Positions 16,580 to 24,183 are shown, counted from the first letter of the stretch. The stretch: 34,404 nt of DNA from Actinomycetota bacterium (GCA_009917815.1 RGER01000004.1:1-34404); one strand, 5' to 3'. Notes: generated from the sequence alone by a model not told the origin. Numbers and translations: made by a program.

Positions 16580-17182
16580 ATGTCCTTGTGGAAATTTGGT
16601 CTTGAGGTATTTGTGGCGCTCTTTGTCATCATGGATCCACCGGGTTCAGCACCTATCTTCTTAGGGTTGGTGTCAGAGAAGAGTGCGGCGGAGCGGAAGA
16701 AGTTGGCGCTCCATGCCACACTCGTCGCCTTTTCAGTCATCACGTTATTTGCGCTCTTCGGTCAATTCATCCTGAGTTATTTGGGTATTTCGCTCTCCGC
16801 CATGCAAGCTGCTGGTGGGTTGCTGCTCTTACTGGTCTCGTTAGAGCTTCTTACTGGAAAAGATCAAAACCATCGGGGTGTGGGGAATACCAATATCGCA
16901 CTTGTTCCCCTCGGGACTCCCTTGCTAGCCGGTCCAGGCGCGATTGTGGCCACAATTATTTTCGTGCGGCGCATTGAAACAGTGAACGAAGGATTAGTTC
17001 TGGCTGCCGCAGTCATTGCTGTGCACCTCTCTTTGTGGCTGATTCTGCGAGCCTCCGGCGGCGTCTTTAGAGTTCTTCGTCAATCCGGAGTTACTCTGAT
17101 CGCCCGCATTGCCGGTCTTCTTCTCAGTGCCATCGCAGTGCAAATGATTGCTGATGCCATCAGGGCATTCGTTAAGGCTTAA
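16580..17182 (+). CDS. MarC-family integral membrane protein
   Basis: 200 residues with six predicted membrane helices. The family markers VALFVIMDPPGSAPIFLGLV near the N-terminus, AGGLLLLLVSLELL and VPLGTPLLAGPGAI in the middle, and the C-terminal RIAGLLLSAIAVQMIADAIR are clear. MarC proteins were once linked to antibiotic resistance, but their function is unknown. A weak AAGAGG (16566-16571) lies 8 bases before the ATG. The next gene starts 2 bases after the stop, so marC, the nuclease and probably the MpaB-like gene form an operon. Confidence 0.92.
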   Translation: MSLWKFGLEVFVALFVIMDPPGSAPIFLGLVSEKSAAERKKLALHATLVAFSVITLFALFGQFILSYLGISLSAMQAAGGLLLLLVSLELLTGKDQNHRGVGNTNIALVPLGTPLLAGPGAIVATIIFVRRIETVNEGLVLAAAVIAVHLSLWLILRASGGVFRVLRQSGVTLIARIAGLLLSAIAVQMIADAIRAFVKA

Positions 17183-17184
17183 GT

Positions 17185-18027
17185 ATGAGCGAAAACGTGC
17201 AACCTGAACTTGATGGCATGCCGAATCGTCTCTTCAGCGCAACTCCTACGAGATTAGATACCTGGCTCTCGTGCCCGCGTAAGTATCGAATGAACTACTT
17301 AGATTCACCGAAATTGCCGAAAGGTCCGCCGCGCGCTGCCACCACTATGGGTATTGCGGTGCACAACGCATTGAAAGATTGGTGGAAGTTGGAAGCGGCG
17401 GCACGCACGCCGGATTCTGGCGGGGCACTCGTACGAGCGAATTGGCGCGATGATGGATTTCGAGATGATGAACAATCTCAAGGTGCATTGGCGCGCGCTG
17501 TGGCTTGGGTGCAGGGATATCTTTCCCGGATTAACCCAGAGTTTGAACCTCGTGGGGTTGAGCGGACGGTCTCCTTCACTACTGACCATCTCTCGCTGCA
17601 AGGCAGGGTAGATCGGATTGATGAACGTGGCGATGAATTGGTCATAGTTGATTACAAGACGGGACGTCACCCATTGGGCGAGGCCGAATCAGCGTCGTCG
17701 CTTGCTCTGGCAATTTATGCCAGCGGAGCAGAGCGCACACTTCGCAAAACCTGCGTTCAAGTGGAGCTCCATCATCTGCCGACTGGCGAAGTACAAGTTC
17801 ATCGACATACTCCTGAGAGTCGGGCACGACACATTGCAAGGGCCGACCAGATCGGAATGGAGGCGGCTGCTGCGGAGGCCGCTCTGAAGGTTCGCCCCAC
17901 AGAATTAGATGTGATCTTTCCCCCGACCCCCTCTTCGCTCTGCGGATATTGCGACTTTGCGCAACACTGTGATGCATTCACCGGCACGCCTGCACTGCCA
18001 TGGGCGGGGATTGATCTCACGGAGTAG
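17185..18027 (+). CDS. RecB-family PD-(D/E)XK nuclease with a four-cysteine Fe-S motif
   Basis: 280 residues. The AddB/RecB/Cas4-type nuclease motifs are VIVDYKTG (the D-x-K core, about residue 152) and the QLYA-like helix LALAIYASGA. One Cys near the N-terminus (WLSCPRKYRMNYL, about residue 30) and three at the C-terminus (CGYCDFAQHC) reproduce the pattern that holds a 4Fe-4S cluster in AddB and Cas4. Actinobacteria carry this as a stand-alone gene (Rv2119 type); its role in repair is presumed. No CRISPR array or cas gene is near. It starts 2 bases after marC. Confidence 0.88.
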   Translation: MSENVQPELDGMPNRLFSATPTRLDTWLSCPRKYRMNYLDSPKLPKGPPRAATTMGIAVHNALKDWWKLEAAARTPDSGGALVRANWRDDGFRDDEQSQGALARAVAWVQGYLSRINPEFEPRGVERTVSFTTDHLSLQGRVDRIDERGDELVIVDYKTGRHPLGEAESASSLALAIYASGAERTLRKTCVQVELHHLPTGEVQVHRHTPESRARHIARADQIGMEAAAAEAALKVRPTELDVIFPPTPSSLCGYCDFAQHCDAFTGTPALPWAGIDLTE

Positions 18028-18035
18028 GTACGGGT

Positions 18036-18043
18036 AAAGGAGG
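18036..18043 (+). promoter_or_regulatory. Consensus Shine-Dalgarno of the MpaB-like gene
   Basis: AAAGGAGG, near full complement of the 16S rRNA 3' end, lies 5 bases before the ATG at 18049. It is the strongest ribosome binding site in the window and fixes the start. Confidence 0.8.
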
Positions 18044-18048
18044 GGCGC

Positions 18049-18744
18049 ATGGGTATCGATATCGGTCTCTTTGGCCCCGAGTCGATCACGTGGCGTGTAC
18101 ATGCGGATCCATCTATGGCTGTTGCTGGTGTGCGAGCATTGCTTCAACAAGCTCTTCACCCCATTGCAATGGCAGGTGTCGCCAGTCACTCGAATTTCCG
18201 CGAGGATGCGTGGGGGAGATTGAGTCGCACGGCTGAATATGTCGGAATCGTTACCTATGGCACCACCACCGAGGCGAAGGTTGCCTCAAAACGCGTGCGT
18301 GCGGTGCACCGAAAGTTGAAGTTAGACGATCCCCATCTGCTGCGTTGGGTTCATGTCAGCATGGTGGATTCGTTTCTTGATGTAGCGAAAAGATCAGGCA
18401 TGGCTCTGAGTGATGAAGATGCAGACCGCTATCTCACGGAGGCACCCGAGCTGAGGGCAAGCGATGACGCACGCGAGGGTGCGCGCTTCATCGCGATTCC
18501 ACCGATGCCGGATTGGGTGCGTTACGCGACTCCAGCACAAGGCGCGTGGGCCGGGATTTCGTTGCTGGCAGCGCAATCGTTGCCTACCTGGGCTAGCAAA
18601 CTTTATGGATTTCCAGTGATCCCCACACGGATTACAGACACTGCGTTACGCGCATTCCGATTGGCGTTAATGGCGATTCCGGGAAGCGTTCGCGAAGGTC
18701 CCCACGTCAAAGCCGCCCGAGCAAGAGTGAGCGCTGAGAGCTAG
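18049..18744 (+). CDS. MpaB/latex-clearing-type oxygenase (DUF2236), apparently lacking an internal segment
   Basis: 231 residues. FGPESITWRVHADPSMAVAG, ALLQQALHPIAMAGVASHSN, WGRLSRTAEYVGIVTYGT, LLRWVHVSMVDSFLDVAKR and PPMPDWVRYATPAQGAW follow the actinobacterial DUF2236 family step by step. Members are haem-type oxygenases related to MpaB and Lcp; substrates are mostly unknown. Relatives known to me have about 30-38 more residues between the motif read here as ADRYLTE and PELRAS (a stretch with a V-P-x-S/T-x-A-E-L pattern). Here the two are joined directly, in frame, near 18439-18447. The protein may still fold poorly or be an artefact. It lies 21 bases after the nuclease gene. Confidence 0.75.
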   Translation: MGIDIGLFGPESITWRVHADPSMAVAGVRALLQQALHPIAMAGVASHSNFREDAWGRLSRTAEYVGIVTYGTTTEAKVASKRVRAVHRKLKLDDPHLLRWVHVSMVDSFLDVAKRSGMALSDEDADRYLTEAPELRASDDAREGARFIAIPPMPDWVRYATPAQGAWAGISLLAAQSLPTWASKLYGFPVIPTRITDTALRAFRLALMAIPGSVREGPHVKAARARVSAES

Positions 18745-18747
18745 ACG

Positions 18748-20148
18748 TTACTCCCCAGTAGAACTTCGAGTGCGCTTGCGCTCGCGATCTTTGCGAGGTG
18801 CGGGTGCGCTCGGTGCGGCAACTTTGGCATGCTCTGGCTTCTTAGGTGCGCTCTTGCGATCACTTCCTCGACCTTCTGCTGCCTTGGGTGGGCGCTTAGA
18901 TTTGAGATCGATATCTTCAATCGCTTCGGCTGCTAGCCCGGCCTTCGCTCGTTGTGAACGCGGGAGAACTCCAGTGATTTGGGGAGCGATATTAAGATCG
19001 GTGAAGAGCCATTCAGAAGATGAGTACGTCTCTTTGGGATCTGCCATATCGAGTTTGAGAGCCGTATTGATCATGTTCCAGCGCGCCAATTCATCCCAGT
19101 CGACGAATGTGATTGCGATTCCTCCAGCGCCAGCGCGACCAGTACGACCGATGCGGTGGAGATAGACCTTCTCGTCATCCGGGCATTGGTAGTTGATGAC
19201 GTGAGTAACGCCTTCGACATCAATACCTCGCGCAGCGACGTCGGTGGCTACCAAGATATCTACTTTGCCATTTCGGAAAGCGCGAAGCGCTTGTTCGCGA
19301 GCGCCTTGACCTAGATCGCCATGTACTGCGCCAGAAGCAAACCCACGTTCGGTGAGTTCGTCGGAGACTTTTGCAGCGGTGCGTTTCGTGCGACAGAAGA
19401 CCACGGTTGCTCCGCGACCTTCGGCTTGCAAAATTCGTGCGAGCATTTCGATTTTGTCCATCGCGTGAGCACGATAGGCAAATTGTTCAACGCCTTCGAC
19501 TGTCGAGCCACCCTCTTCTGCAACGCGGATGTGGGTCGGTTGATCCATGAATTTGCGGGCGAGCGTAATGATTTCCCCGGGCATGGTTGCCGAGAAGAGC
19601 ATGGTTTGGCGCGCTTCTGGGATGAGTCGAAGGATTGCTTCGATATCGGGTAAGAATCCAAGATCGAGCATTTCATCTGCTTCATCGAGAACCAGAATTC
19701 GTACTTCATTTAATTTTAGGTGACCCTGACGCGCAAGATCGAGGAGACGACCAGGGGTTCCTACGACCACATCGATGCCCTTGTTGAGTGCATCAAGTTG
19801 TGGTTCAAAGGCGCGCCCGCCGTACAACGCGAGGACGCGGATATCTCTGATACGCCCGGCGACTAGAAGGTCTTCTGCTACCTGGACGCAGAGTTCGCGA
19901 GTAGGAACGACGACCAGGGCTTGTGCTCTGCCGGTTGCTCCTTCGCTCTTGGAGAGGACTCGATCGATGATCGGAATGCCGAAACCGAGGGTCTTTCCGG
20001 TACCGGTCTTTGCCTGACCGATGAGGTCATTTCCGCTTAATGCCAGCGGGAGGACCATCTCTTGAATAGCAAACGGGGCGGTGATGCCGATGGGCGCGAG
20101 CGCCTCAATGGTCTCAGGGCGCACGCCTAGCTCAATAAACGACGCCAC
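18748..20148 (-). CDS. DEAD-box ATP-dependent RNA helicase
   Basis: 466 residues with all helicase motifs: Q motif region (ITAPFAIQEMVLPLALSG), motif I AKTGTGKT (46-53), Ia PTRELCVQV, Ib TPGRLLDL, II LDEADEMLD, III FSATMP, IV VVFCRTKR, V VATDVAARGIDV and VI HRIGRTGRAG. A basic, lysine/arginine-rich tail (about 410-466) probably binds RNA. Belongs to the RhlE/DeaD/CshA group; the precise subgroup is not resolved. The GTG start at 20148 is fixed by AAAGGAG (20153-20159) 4 bases upstream; the open frame continues to 20319 without such support. Divergent from the ferritin-like gene, as in M. tuberculosis Rv3210c/Rv3211 (from memory). Confidence 0.93.
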   Translation of the reverse strand: MASFIELGVRPETIEALAPIGITAPFAIQEMVLPLALSGNDLIGQAKTGTGKTLGFGIPIIDRVLSKSEGATGRAQALVVVPTRELCVQVAEDLLVAGRIRDIRVLALYGGRAFEPQLDALNKGIDVVVGTPGRLLDLARQGHLKLNEVRILVLDEADEMLDLGFLPDIEAILRLIPEARQTMLFSATMPGEIITLARKFMDQPTHIRVAEEGGSTVEGVEQFAYRAHAMDKIEMLARILQAEGRGATVVFCRTKRTAAKVSDELTERGFASGAVHGDLGQGAREQALRAFRNGKVDILVATDVAARGIDVEGVTHVINYQCPDDEKVYLHRIGRTGRAGAGGIAITFVDWDELARWNMINTALKLDMADPKETYSSSEWLFTDLNIAPQITGVLPRSQRAKAGLAAEAIEDIDLKSKRPPKAAEGRGSDRKSAPKKPEHAKVAAPSAPAPRKDRERKRTRSSTGE

Positions 20149-20152
20149 CAGA

Positions 20153-20159
20153 CTCCTTT
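20153..20159 (-). promoter_or_regulatory. Shine-Dalgarno deciding the helicase start
   Basis: On the minus strand AAAGGAG is followed by TCTG and the GTG at 20148. It shortens the open frame by 57 codons and removes the overlap with the divergent gene. Confidence 0.75.
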
Positions 20160-20172
20160 CAAGGTTTGGCTC

Positions 20173-20182
20173 ATCGTAGCCT
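20173..20182. promoter_or_regulatory. Possible shared -10 region of the helicase and ferritin-like genes
   Basis: ATCGTAGCCT reads TAGCCT on the plus strand (20177-20182) and TACGAT on the minus strand (20178-20173), sharing the central TA. Each fits TANNNT and would give leaders of roughly 13-17 bases. No -35 is evident for either direction. An alternative for the plus strand is CAGAGT at 20190-20195, 7 bases before the GTG, with TTGGCT 18 bases upstream. Confidence 0.4.
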
Positions 20183-20202
20183 TCTTTGGCAGAGTTCCCT
20201 CC

Positions 20203-20859
20203 GTGAGTGATTCTCTTGAGGCTAAAGCCCCAACTCTTGACCGTCGAATCGTGGAATTGAGCGCGGCGGTGGCCTATGGCGAATTGGCAGGTTTCTTCCG
20301 AATGAGCAGTGATGCGCAACTTGCGCCAACAATCAGCGACTCAGCTAGTTTGGCTCGTCTGGCCAATATTGAGTTCAACCACTACTTCGTGCTGGCTGAT
20401 TTCTTGGCGCGTCACGGAGTTGATGTGGAGCACGAAATGGGTCAATTCGTGCCCGCATTTGAAGCTTTCCACGAACGGACTATGCCTGCTGATTGGTTTG
20501 AATGTTTAGTAAAGGCATATGTGGGAGATTCCATTGCGGTTGATTTCTACCGTGAAATTGCTGATTCACTCGATCTGGAATTACGGCAGATTATTGTGCA
20601 GGTTGCTAATTCCGATGAGCATATGGACTTCCTGGTCACGACTCTCGGCGCAGCAATTTTCGATGATCCAAAATTGGCCGGACGTTTAGCGCTCTGGGCG
20701 CGTCGCTTAGTGGGGGAGGCGTTGGCCCAAGCGCAGGCGCTCGCAGTTGAACATCAGGGCCTCTTTGATCTTTTTGCCACCATGGATATCGCGCGAGTCT
20801 TCAAAAAACTTACTGAGAATCACACTCATCGCATGCAACGCCTTGGCCTGGCTCCCTAA
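20203..20859 (+). CDS. Ferritin-like-fold protein (MiaE-related hydroxylase type)
   Basis: 218 residues, almost all helical. Glu/His pairs suited to a di-iron centre occur at FNHYFVLADF, EAFHERTMP, YREIADSL and NSDEHMDFL, as in ferritin-like proteins related to the tRNA hydroxylase MiaE. Actinobacteria keep an uncharacterised member beside the RhlE-type helicase. GTG at 20203 is the only suitable start; no Shine-Dalgarno is present. The stop is 25 bases from the convergent DUF3107 remnant. A di-iron oxidase or ferritin-like role is inferred, not shown. Confidence 0.75.
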   Translation: MSDSLEAKAPTLDRRIVELSAAVAYGELAGFFRMSSDAQLAPTISDSASLARLANIEFNHYFVLADFLARHGVDVEHEMGQFVPAFEAFHERTMPADWFECLVKAYVGDSIAVDFYREIADSLDLELRQIIVQVANSDEHMDFLVTTLGAAIFDDPKLAGRLALWARRLVGEALAQAQALAVEHQGLFDLFATMDIARVFKKLTENHTHRMQRLGLAP

Positions 20860-20884
20860 GGCATTTGGTTAAAGGACCTGGCTT

Positions 20885-21121
20885 TTAGTTTGCGGCAAAA
20901 CCAACTTTTCGCTCATTGGGAATCCCCAGCTCTACATAGGCCAACTTTTCGACAGGAACGATCACAATGCGGCCTTTATCGTCTGCAAGCTTCAACGTAC
21001 CGCCGTCTTTAAGTGCAGCAGCCACGATCTTTTCAATTTCGGCACCTGTCTGACTACTCTCAAGCAAAATTTCTCGATTGCTGCTTTCTCCAGGGGCAGG
21101 CGACCATCGCGGTTGAGCCAA
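20885..21121 (-). pseudogene. DUF3107 gene lacking its N-terminus, fused out of frame to tetR
   Basis: From about 21082 downward the frame reads SNREILLESSQTGAEIEK, then LADDKGRIVIVPVEKLAYVE and ERKVGFAAN, a clear match to the small actinobacterial DUF3107 family (Rv3208A/TB9.4 type; function unknown). The family normally begins about seven to nine residues earlier with a strand like M-E-x-x-I-G-I. Here that segment is missing, and the frame continues upstream only into sequence that encodes TetR in another frame. A TTG at 21121 is the first in-frame start. It could be translated with a new N-terminus, but a deletion joining the two genes is the simplest reading. Confidence 0.7.
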
Positions 21122-21612
21122 TAACGCGCGGTTACTTGTGCGGTTCCTATCAGACCCACACCCAGCATCATCGCCGACTCTTCAGGAAGACCAGTATCAA
21201 CTGCGATGACGGCGCTCACCGCGCGCGCACATTCATACGTCATCCGATTGAGACGTTCTTGAACTTGCGGTTCGGTGAGCGCATCGCTTTCAAAGAGCAA
21301 GCGGAAGGCCTCACTCTCGCTGTCTATGAATCTGAAGTAAGCCTCGGTAGTGGCGTGAACGCGGTCTACGTTCTCCTTCTTGGAGGCAATCGCCTTCTGT
21401 ACTTCGTAGACCAACGAATCAATATGTAAATCGAGCACCGCGAGGTAGAGATCTAATTTGCTAGGAAAGTGTTGATAGAGGACTGGTTTAGTGATTCCGG
21501 CCTGCTCGGCAATTTCATCCATTCCCGCCGCGTGATATCCGGCGGTGCTAAATATCTCCAGAGCAGCGGTCAGGAGTTGGGCACGCCGTTCGTCGCGGGG
21601 TAGACGAGTCAT
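20992..21612 (-). CDS. TetR-family transcriptional regulator with a replaced C-terminus
   Basis: 206 residues from ATG 21612. The N-terminal helix-turn-helix domain is intact (RRAQLLTAALEIFSTAGYHA, then DEIAEQAGITKPVLYQHFPS), and the ligand-binding domain follows the family to ARYWLNRDGRLPLEKAA. After about 21079 the last 28 residues (IEKFCLRVVRQVPKLKRSW onward) do not resemble the usual TetR ending and are the DUF3107 coding sequence read in another frame. ATG at 21612 lies 6 bases after a TACGAT -10 box. The gene is divergent from moeZ; a TetR gene (Rv3208) sits in this neighbourhood in mycobacteria. Targets unknown. Confidence 0.75.
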   Translation of the reverse strand: MTRLPRDERRAQLLTAALEIFSTAGYHAAGMDEIAEQAGITKPVLYQHFPSKLDLYLAVLDLHIDSLVYEVQKAIASKKENVDRVHATTEAYFRFIDSESEAFRLLFESDALTEPQVQERLNRMTYECARAVSAVIAVDTGLPEESAMMLGVGLIGTAQVTARYWLNRDGRLPLEKAAIEKFCLRVVRQVPKLKRSWLLHLKTAVR

Positions 21613-21618
21613 GGAGTG

Positions 21619-21624
21619 ATCGTA
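21619..21624 (-). promoter_or_regulatory. -10 box of a leaderless promoter for tetR
   Basis: On the minus strand TACGAT ends 6 bases before the ATG at 21612. No Shine-Dalgarno and no good -35 are seen. Confidence 0.55.
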
Positions 21625-21775
21625 CTGGGAGTTCGCGCTCAGGGGAGGGGCCACTTCTGAGGCTCAGCCATGACAGGATCGTGCTCGGATTGGCGGGAAT
21701 AGATCACTCTTTGGCAGAGTTACCCTCGGCATAGTGAATTAGCGCATCGCCATCCACATTGATTGGGGAGTACAC

Positions 21776-22963
21776 GTGACGAGCACCCTTCCACCGCTGG
21801 TGGCGCCAGCCGAGGCTCTCACCGTCGATGAAATTCGTCGGTACAGTCGTCACTTGATCATTCCTGATGTGGGAATGACGGGCCAGAAGCGCCTCAAGAA
21901 TGCCAAAGTGCTTTGTGTAGGTGCCGGCGGACTGGGTTCGCCTGCCCTTATGTATCTTGCGGCTGCGGGTGTGGGCACGTTGGGAATTGTGGAATTCGAT
22001 ACGGTCGACGAATCAAATTTACAGCGCCAAATAATTCATGGTCAGAGCGATATCGGGAAAAGTAAGGCTGAGAGCGCTTGCAATAGTGTGAAAGAAATTA
22101 ATCCTTATGTAAACGTAATTATCCACGAGACTCGAATTGATAATTCCAACGTAATGGAGATTTTTTCGCAGTACGACTTGATTGTTGATGGCACTGACAA
22201 CTTCGCTACACGCTATCTGGTCAACGATGCATGTGTTTTGCTCAATAAGCCCTACGTGTGGGGCTCTATCTATCGCTTCGATGGACAAGCCAGTGTCTTT
22301 TGGAGTGAGTACGGCCCCTGCTATCGCTGCCTCTATCCAGAACCTCCGCCACCCGGGATGGTTCCTAGTTGTGCGGAAGGCGGCGTACTTGGAGTGCTCT
22401 GCGCCAGCATTGGATCTATTCAGGTCACCGAAGCCATCAAAGTGATCACCGGAATTGGCGAGCCGCTTGTAGGCCGACTCATGGTGTATGACGCACTCGA
22501 GATGAGTTACCGCGCGATCAAGGTTCGCAAAGATCCGGATTGCCCCATCTGCAGTAAGAATCCGAAGCAAAGAGCCTTGCTGGAAGATTACGAAGCTTTC
22601 TGTGGTGCCCTCTCTGAAGGCGCCAGTGCTGCTGTTGTCGATTCCACAATCTCCGTGAACGATCTCAAGGCTCGGATGGATCGTGGAGATGAAGTGATGC
22701 TCATTGATGTGCGCGAGATAAATGAGTGGGAAATCGTGAAAATCCCCGGAGCAGTCCTTATTCCCAAGCAAGAGTTTCTCGATGGATCCGTCTTAGAGAA
22801 GTTGCCGCACGACAAGCAGATCATCTTGCATTGTAAGAGCGGTGCACGTAGCGCTGAGTGCCTTGCAATCCTTAAGAATGCAGGCTTCAAAGACGCAGTG
22901 CATGTAGGTGGTGGGGTACTCGCATGGGTGCACTCCATCGACCCGAGCCTGCCTGTTTACTAG
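21776..22963 (+). CDS. moeZ: MoeZ-type adenylyltransferase/sulfurtransferase
   Basis: 395 residues. Residues 15-255 are a ThiF/MoeB E1-like domain with the nucleotide loop GAGGLGSPAL (about 49-58), DNFATRYLVNDACV and the zinc Cys pairs CYRC and CPIC. Residues about 290-395 are a rhodanese domain with the persulfide Cys C353 in HCKSGARS. MoeZ adenylates sulfur-carrier proteins (MoaD, CysO, ThiS types) and transfers sulfur to them for molybdopterin and other sulfur pathways. GTG at 21776 has GGGGAG (21765-21770) 5 bases upstream. A TACCCT (21721-21726) is a possible -10. Coding is slightly richer in A/T around 22000-22170 than its neighbours. The CDGSH gene follows after 53 bases. Confidence 0.93.
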   Translation: MTSTLPPLVAPAEALTVDEIRRYSRHLIIPDVGMTGQKRLKNAKVLCVGAGGLGSPALMYLAAAGVGTLGIVEFDTVDESNLQRQIIHGQSDIGKSKAESACNSVKEINPYVNVIIHETRIDNSNVMEIFSQYDLIVDGTDNFATRYLVNDACVLLNKPYVWGSIYRFDGQASVFWSEYGPCYRCLYPEPPPPGMVPSCAEGGVLGVLCASIGSIQVTEAIKVITGIGEPLVGRLMVYDALEMSYRAIKVRKDPDCPICSKNPKQRALLEDYEAFCGALSEGASAAVVDSTISVNDLKARMDRGDEVMLIDVREINEWEIVKIPGAVLIPKQEFLDGSVLEKLPHDKQIILHCKSGARSAECLAILKNAGFKDAVHVGGGVLAWVHSIDPSLPVY

Positions 22964-23016
22964 GTGTCGCACCCGTAACTTCTGCAATTGCAGGTTTTCT
23001 CTGGCACTATGTCGCC

Positions 23017-23220
23017 ATGTCTGAAACTACTGAAGGTCCCACAAAAATCACTTTGATCCCAGATGGCCCACTCATGGTGACAGGCGATGTAGAGATCTGC
23101 GATAACGACGGCAACGTCTTACGTACTGCATCCAAGATTTCGCTCTGTCGTTGCGGTCACTCCGAGATTAAGCCGTACTGCGATGGCGCTCACAAGCGAA
23201 ATAATTTTAAGACCGAATAA
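23017..23220 (+). CDS. CDGSH-type iron-sulfur protein
   Basis: 67 residues from ATG 23017; an open extension to 22924 overlaps moeZ and is unlike the family. The 2Fe-2S binding motif C-x-C-x2-(S/T)-x3-P-x-C-D-G-x-H is complete in LCRCGHSEIKPYCDGAHKRN near the C-terminus, with three Cys and one His. It belongs to the small bacterial members that contain a single motif; they are thought to act in electron transfer or Fe-S handling. The stop is 5 bases from the convergent lipid kinase. CACTAT ends 6 bases before the ATG but is a poor -10. Confidence 0.9.
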   Translation: MSETTEGPTKITLIPDGPLMVTGDVEICDNDGNVLRTASKISLCRCGHSEIKPYCDGAHKRNNFKTE

Positions 23221-23225
23221 TTGGC

Positions 23226-24161
23226 CTAGGGACGCGCTCTTCCGTAGACACTCACGGCGGCAGGTAACGATCGAAGTTTAAGTTCCTTGCTCCGTCCGAG
23301 CGGTTCCCCATCAAGTTGAATAGGAAGCGCGCGATCGGCACGCAGGGTGATAGTCGTAAGGTCATGTCGTTGAATCGAACCGCGCGGTGTGCGCCCCATA
23401 GATAAAGCGATAGTTGCGGGGATAAGTCGGGCTAGTCGAATATCTCGCAGACCCATGAGATCAAGACCGGTAGCAAAACTTGCCCGGGGCGTTGGATGGA
23501 TAGCTTGATTTCCTTTGTAGGTGTACGGATCAGTATTGGCAACTAGCGCCAGACCAAGCCGGAGTGACTCTTCGACATAGAGAAGTGGTGCGTGTTCTTC
23601 CACAATCAAAGTGCGAGAAACTTCTCGACTGGTAGCCCGCCAATAGAGCGAGGCTGAGGAGCGATTTCCGCGCTGACGTTCCCGATCAACCCGCTCTACG
23701 ATGGCACCGTCAAATCCGATGCCTGCGCAAAAGGTGAAGATGCGCTGTTCGGCGCCGAGCGGACTCTCCCAAGAGGCTAAACCCAAAGAAATTTCAGTGC
23801 GGTTCGCCCGTTTGATTGACTCAAGTAATTGATGTGTGGCCTCCACTGGATCGTTACGATAACCAAGTGCTCGAGCGAAAACGTTCGTGCTCCCGGTGGG
23901 GATGATCCCCAGCGCAGCGCCGCGCGATCTGCCGGTCGTGAAATCGATCAAACCGTTGCAGACTTCGTTAACTGTTCCATCTCCGCCACAAGCGATCACC
24001 AATTCAGCATTAAGTGAAGCAGCGAGGGCTACACCGTGGCCACGCGCATCTGTTTCCACGACCTCCAGATCAAGCTCGGAGCGCAATGCTCGCTCAACGA
24101 CTCGCTGGGTGGCGCTACTGGCACCCGTAGATTGCGGGTTGATCACTAGTAGCGCGCGCAT
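23226..24161 (-). CDS. Diacylglycerol/lipid kinase family protein
   Basis: 311 residues. The DAGK catalytic domain signatures are INPQSTG near the N-terminus, ACGGDGTVNEVCNGL (about residues 57-71) and LGIIPTGSTNVFARALG (about 84-100); the C-terminal domain has FCAGIGFDGAIVERVD and QLDGEPLG. Such enzymes phosphorylate diacylglycerol or related lipids with ATP at the inner face of the membrane; BmrU/DgkB-like members are typical. ATG at 24161 follows a TAGCCT box by 6 bases. Divergent from the small membrane protein gene with 22 bases between the starts. Confidence 0.92.
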   Translation of the reverse strand: MRALLVINPQSTGASSATQRVVERALRSELDLEVVETDARGHGVALAASLNAELVIACGGDGTVNEVCNGLIDFTTGRSRGAALGIIPTGSTNVFARALGYRNDPVEATHQLLESIKRANRTEISLGLASWESPLGAEQRIFTFCAGIGFDGAIVERVDRERQRGNRSSASLYWRATSREVSRTLIVEEHAPLLYVEESLRLGLALVANTDPYTYKGNQAIHPTPRASFATGLDLMGLRDIRLARLIPATIALSMGRTPRGSIQRHDLTTITLRADRALPIQLDGEPLGRSKELKLRSLPAAVSVYGRARP

Positions 24162-24167
24162 AAATAC

Positions 24168-24177
24168 AGGCTAGCCT
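24168..24177. promoter_or_regulatory. Perfectly palindromic bidirectional -10 element
   Basis: AGGCTAGCCT (24168-24177) is its own reverse complement. It presents TAGCCT to the right (24172-24177), ending 6 bases before the GTG at 24184, and TAGCCT to the left (24173-24168), ending 6 bases before the lipid-kinase ATG at 24161. The whole gap is 22 bases, with equal 6-base flanks, so both genes are expected to be leaderless and transcribed from one element. Confidence 0.75.
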
Positions 24178-24183
24178 TTTCCC

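Noticed and set aside
17185-18027. RecB-like Fe-S nuclease considered as a Cas4
   Set aside because: No CRISPR repeats or other cas genes are present, and the length and context match the stand-alone actinobacterial RecB-like protein.
22019-22771. Long minus-strand open frame of 250 codons inside moeZ
   Set aside because: It lies wholly antisense to a gene with clear domain and active-site conservation, and its translation resembles no family.
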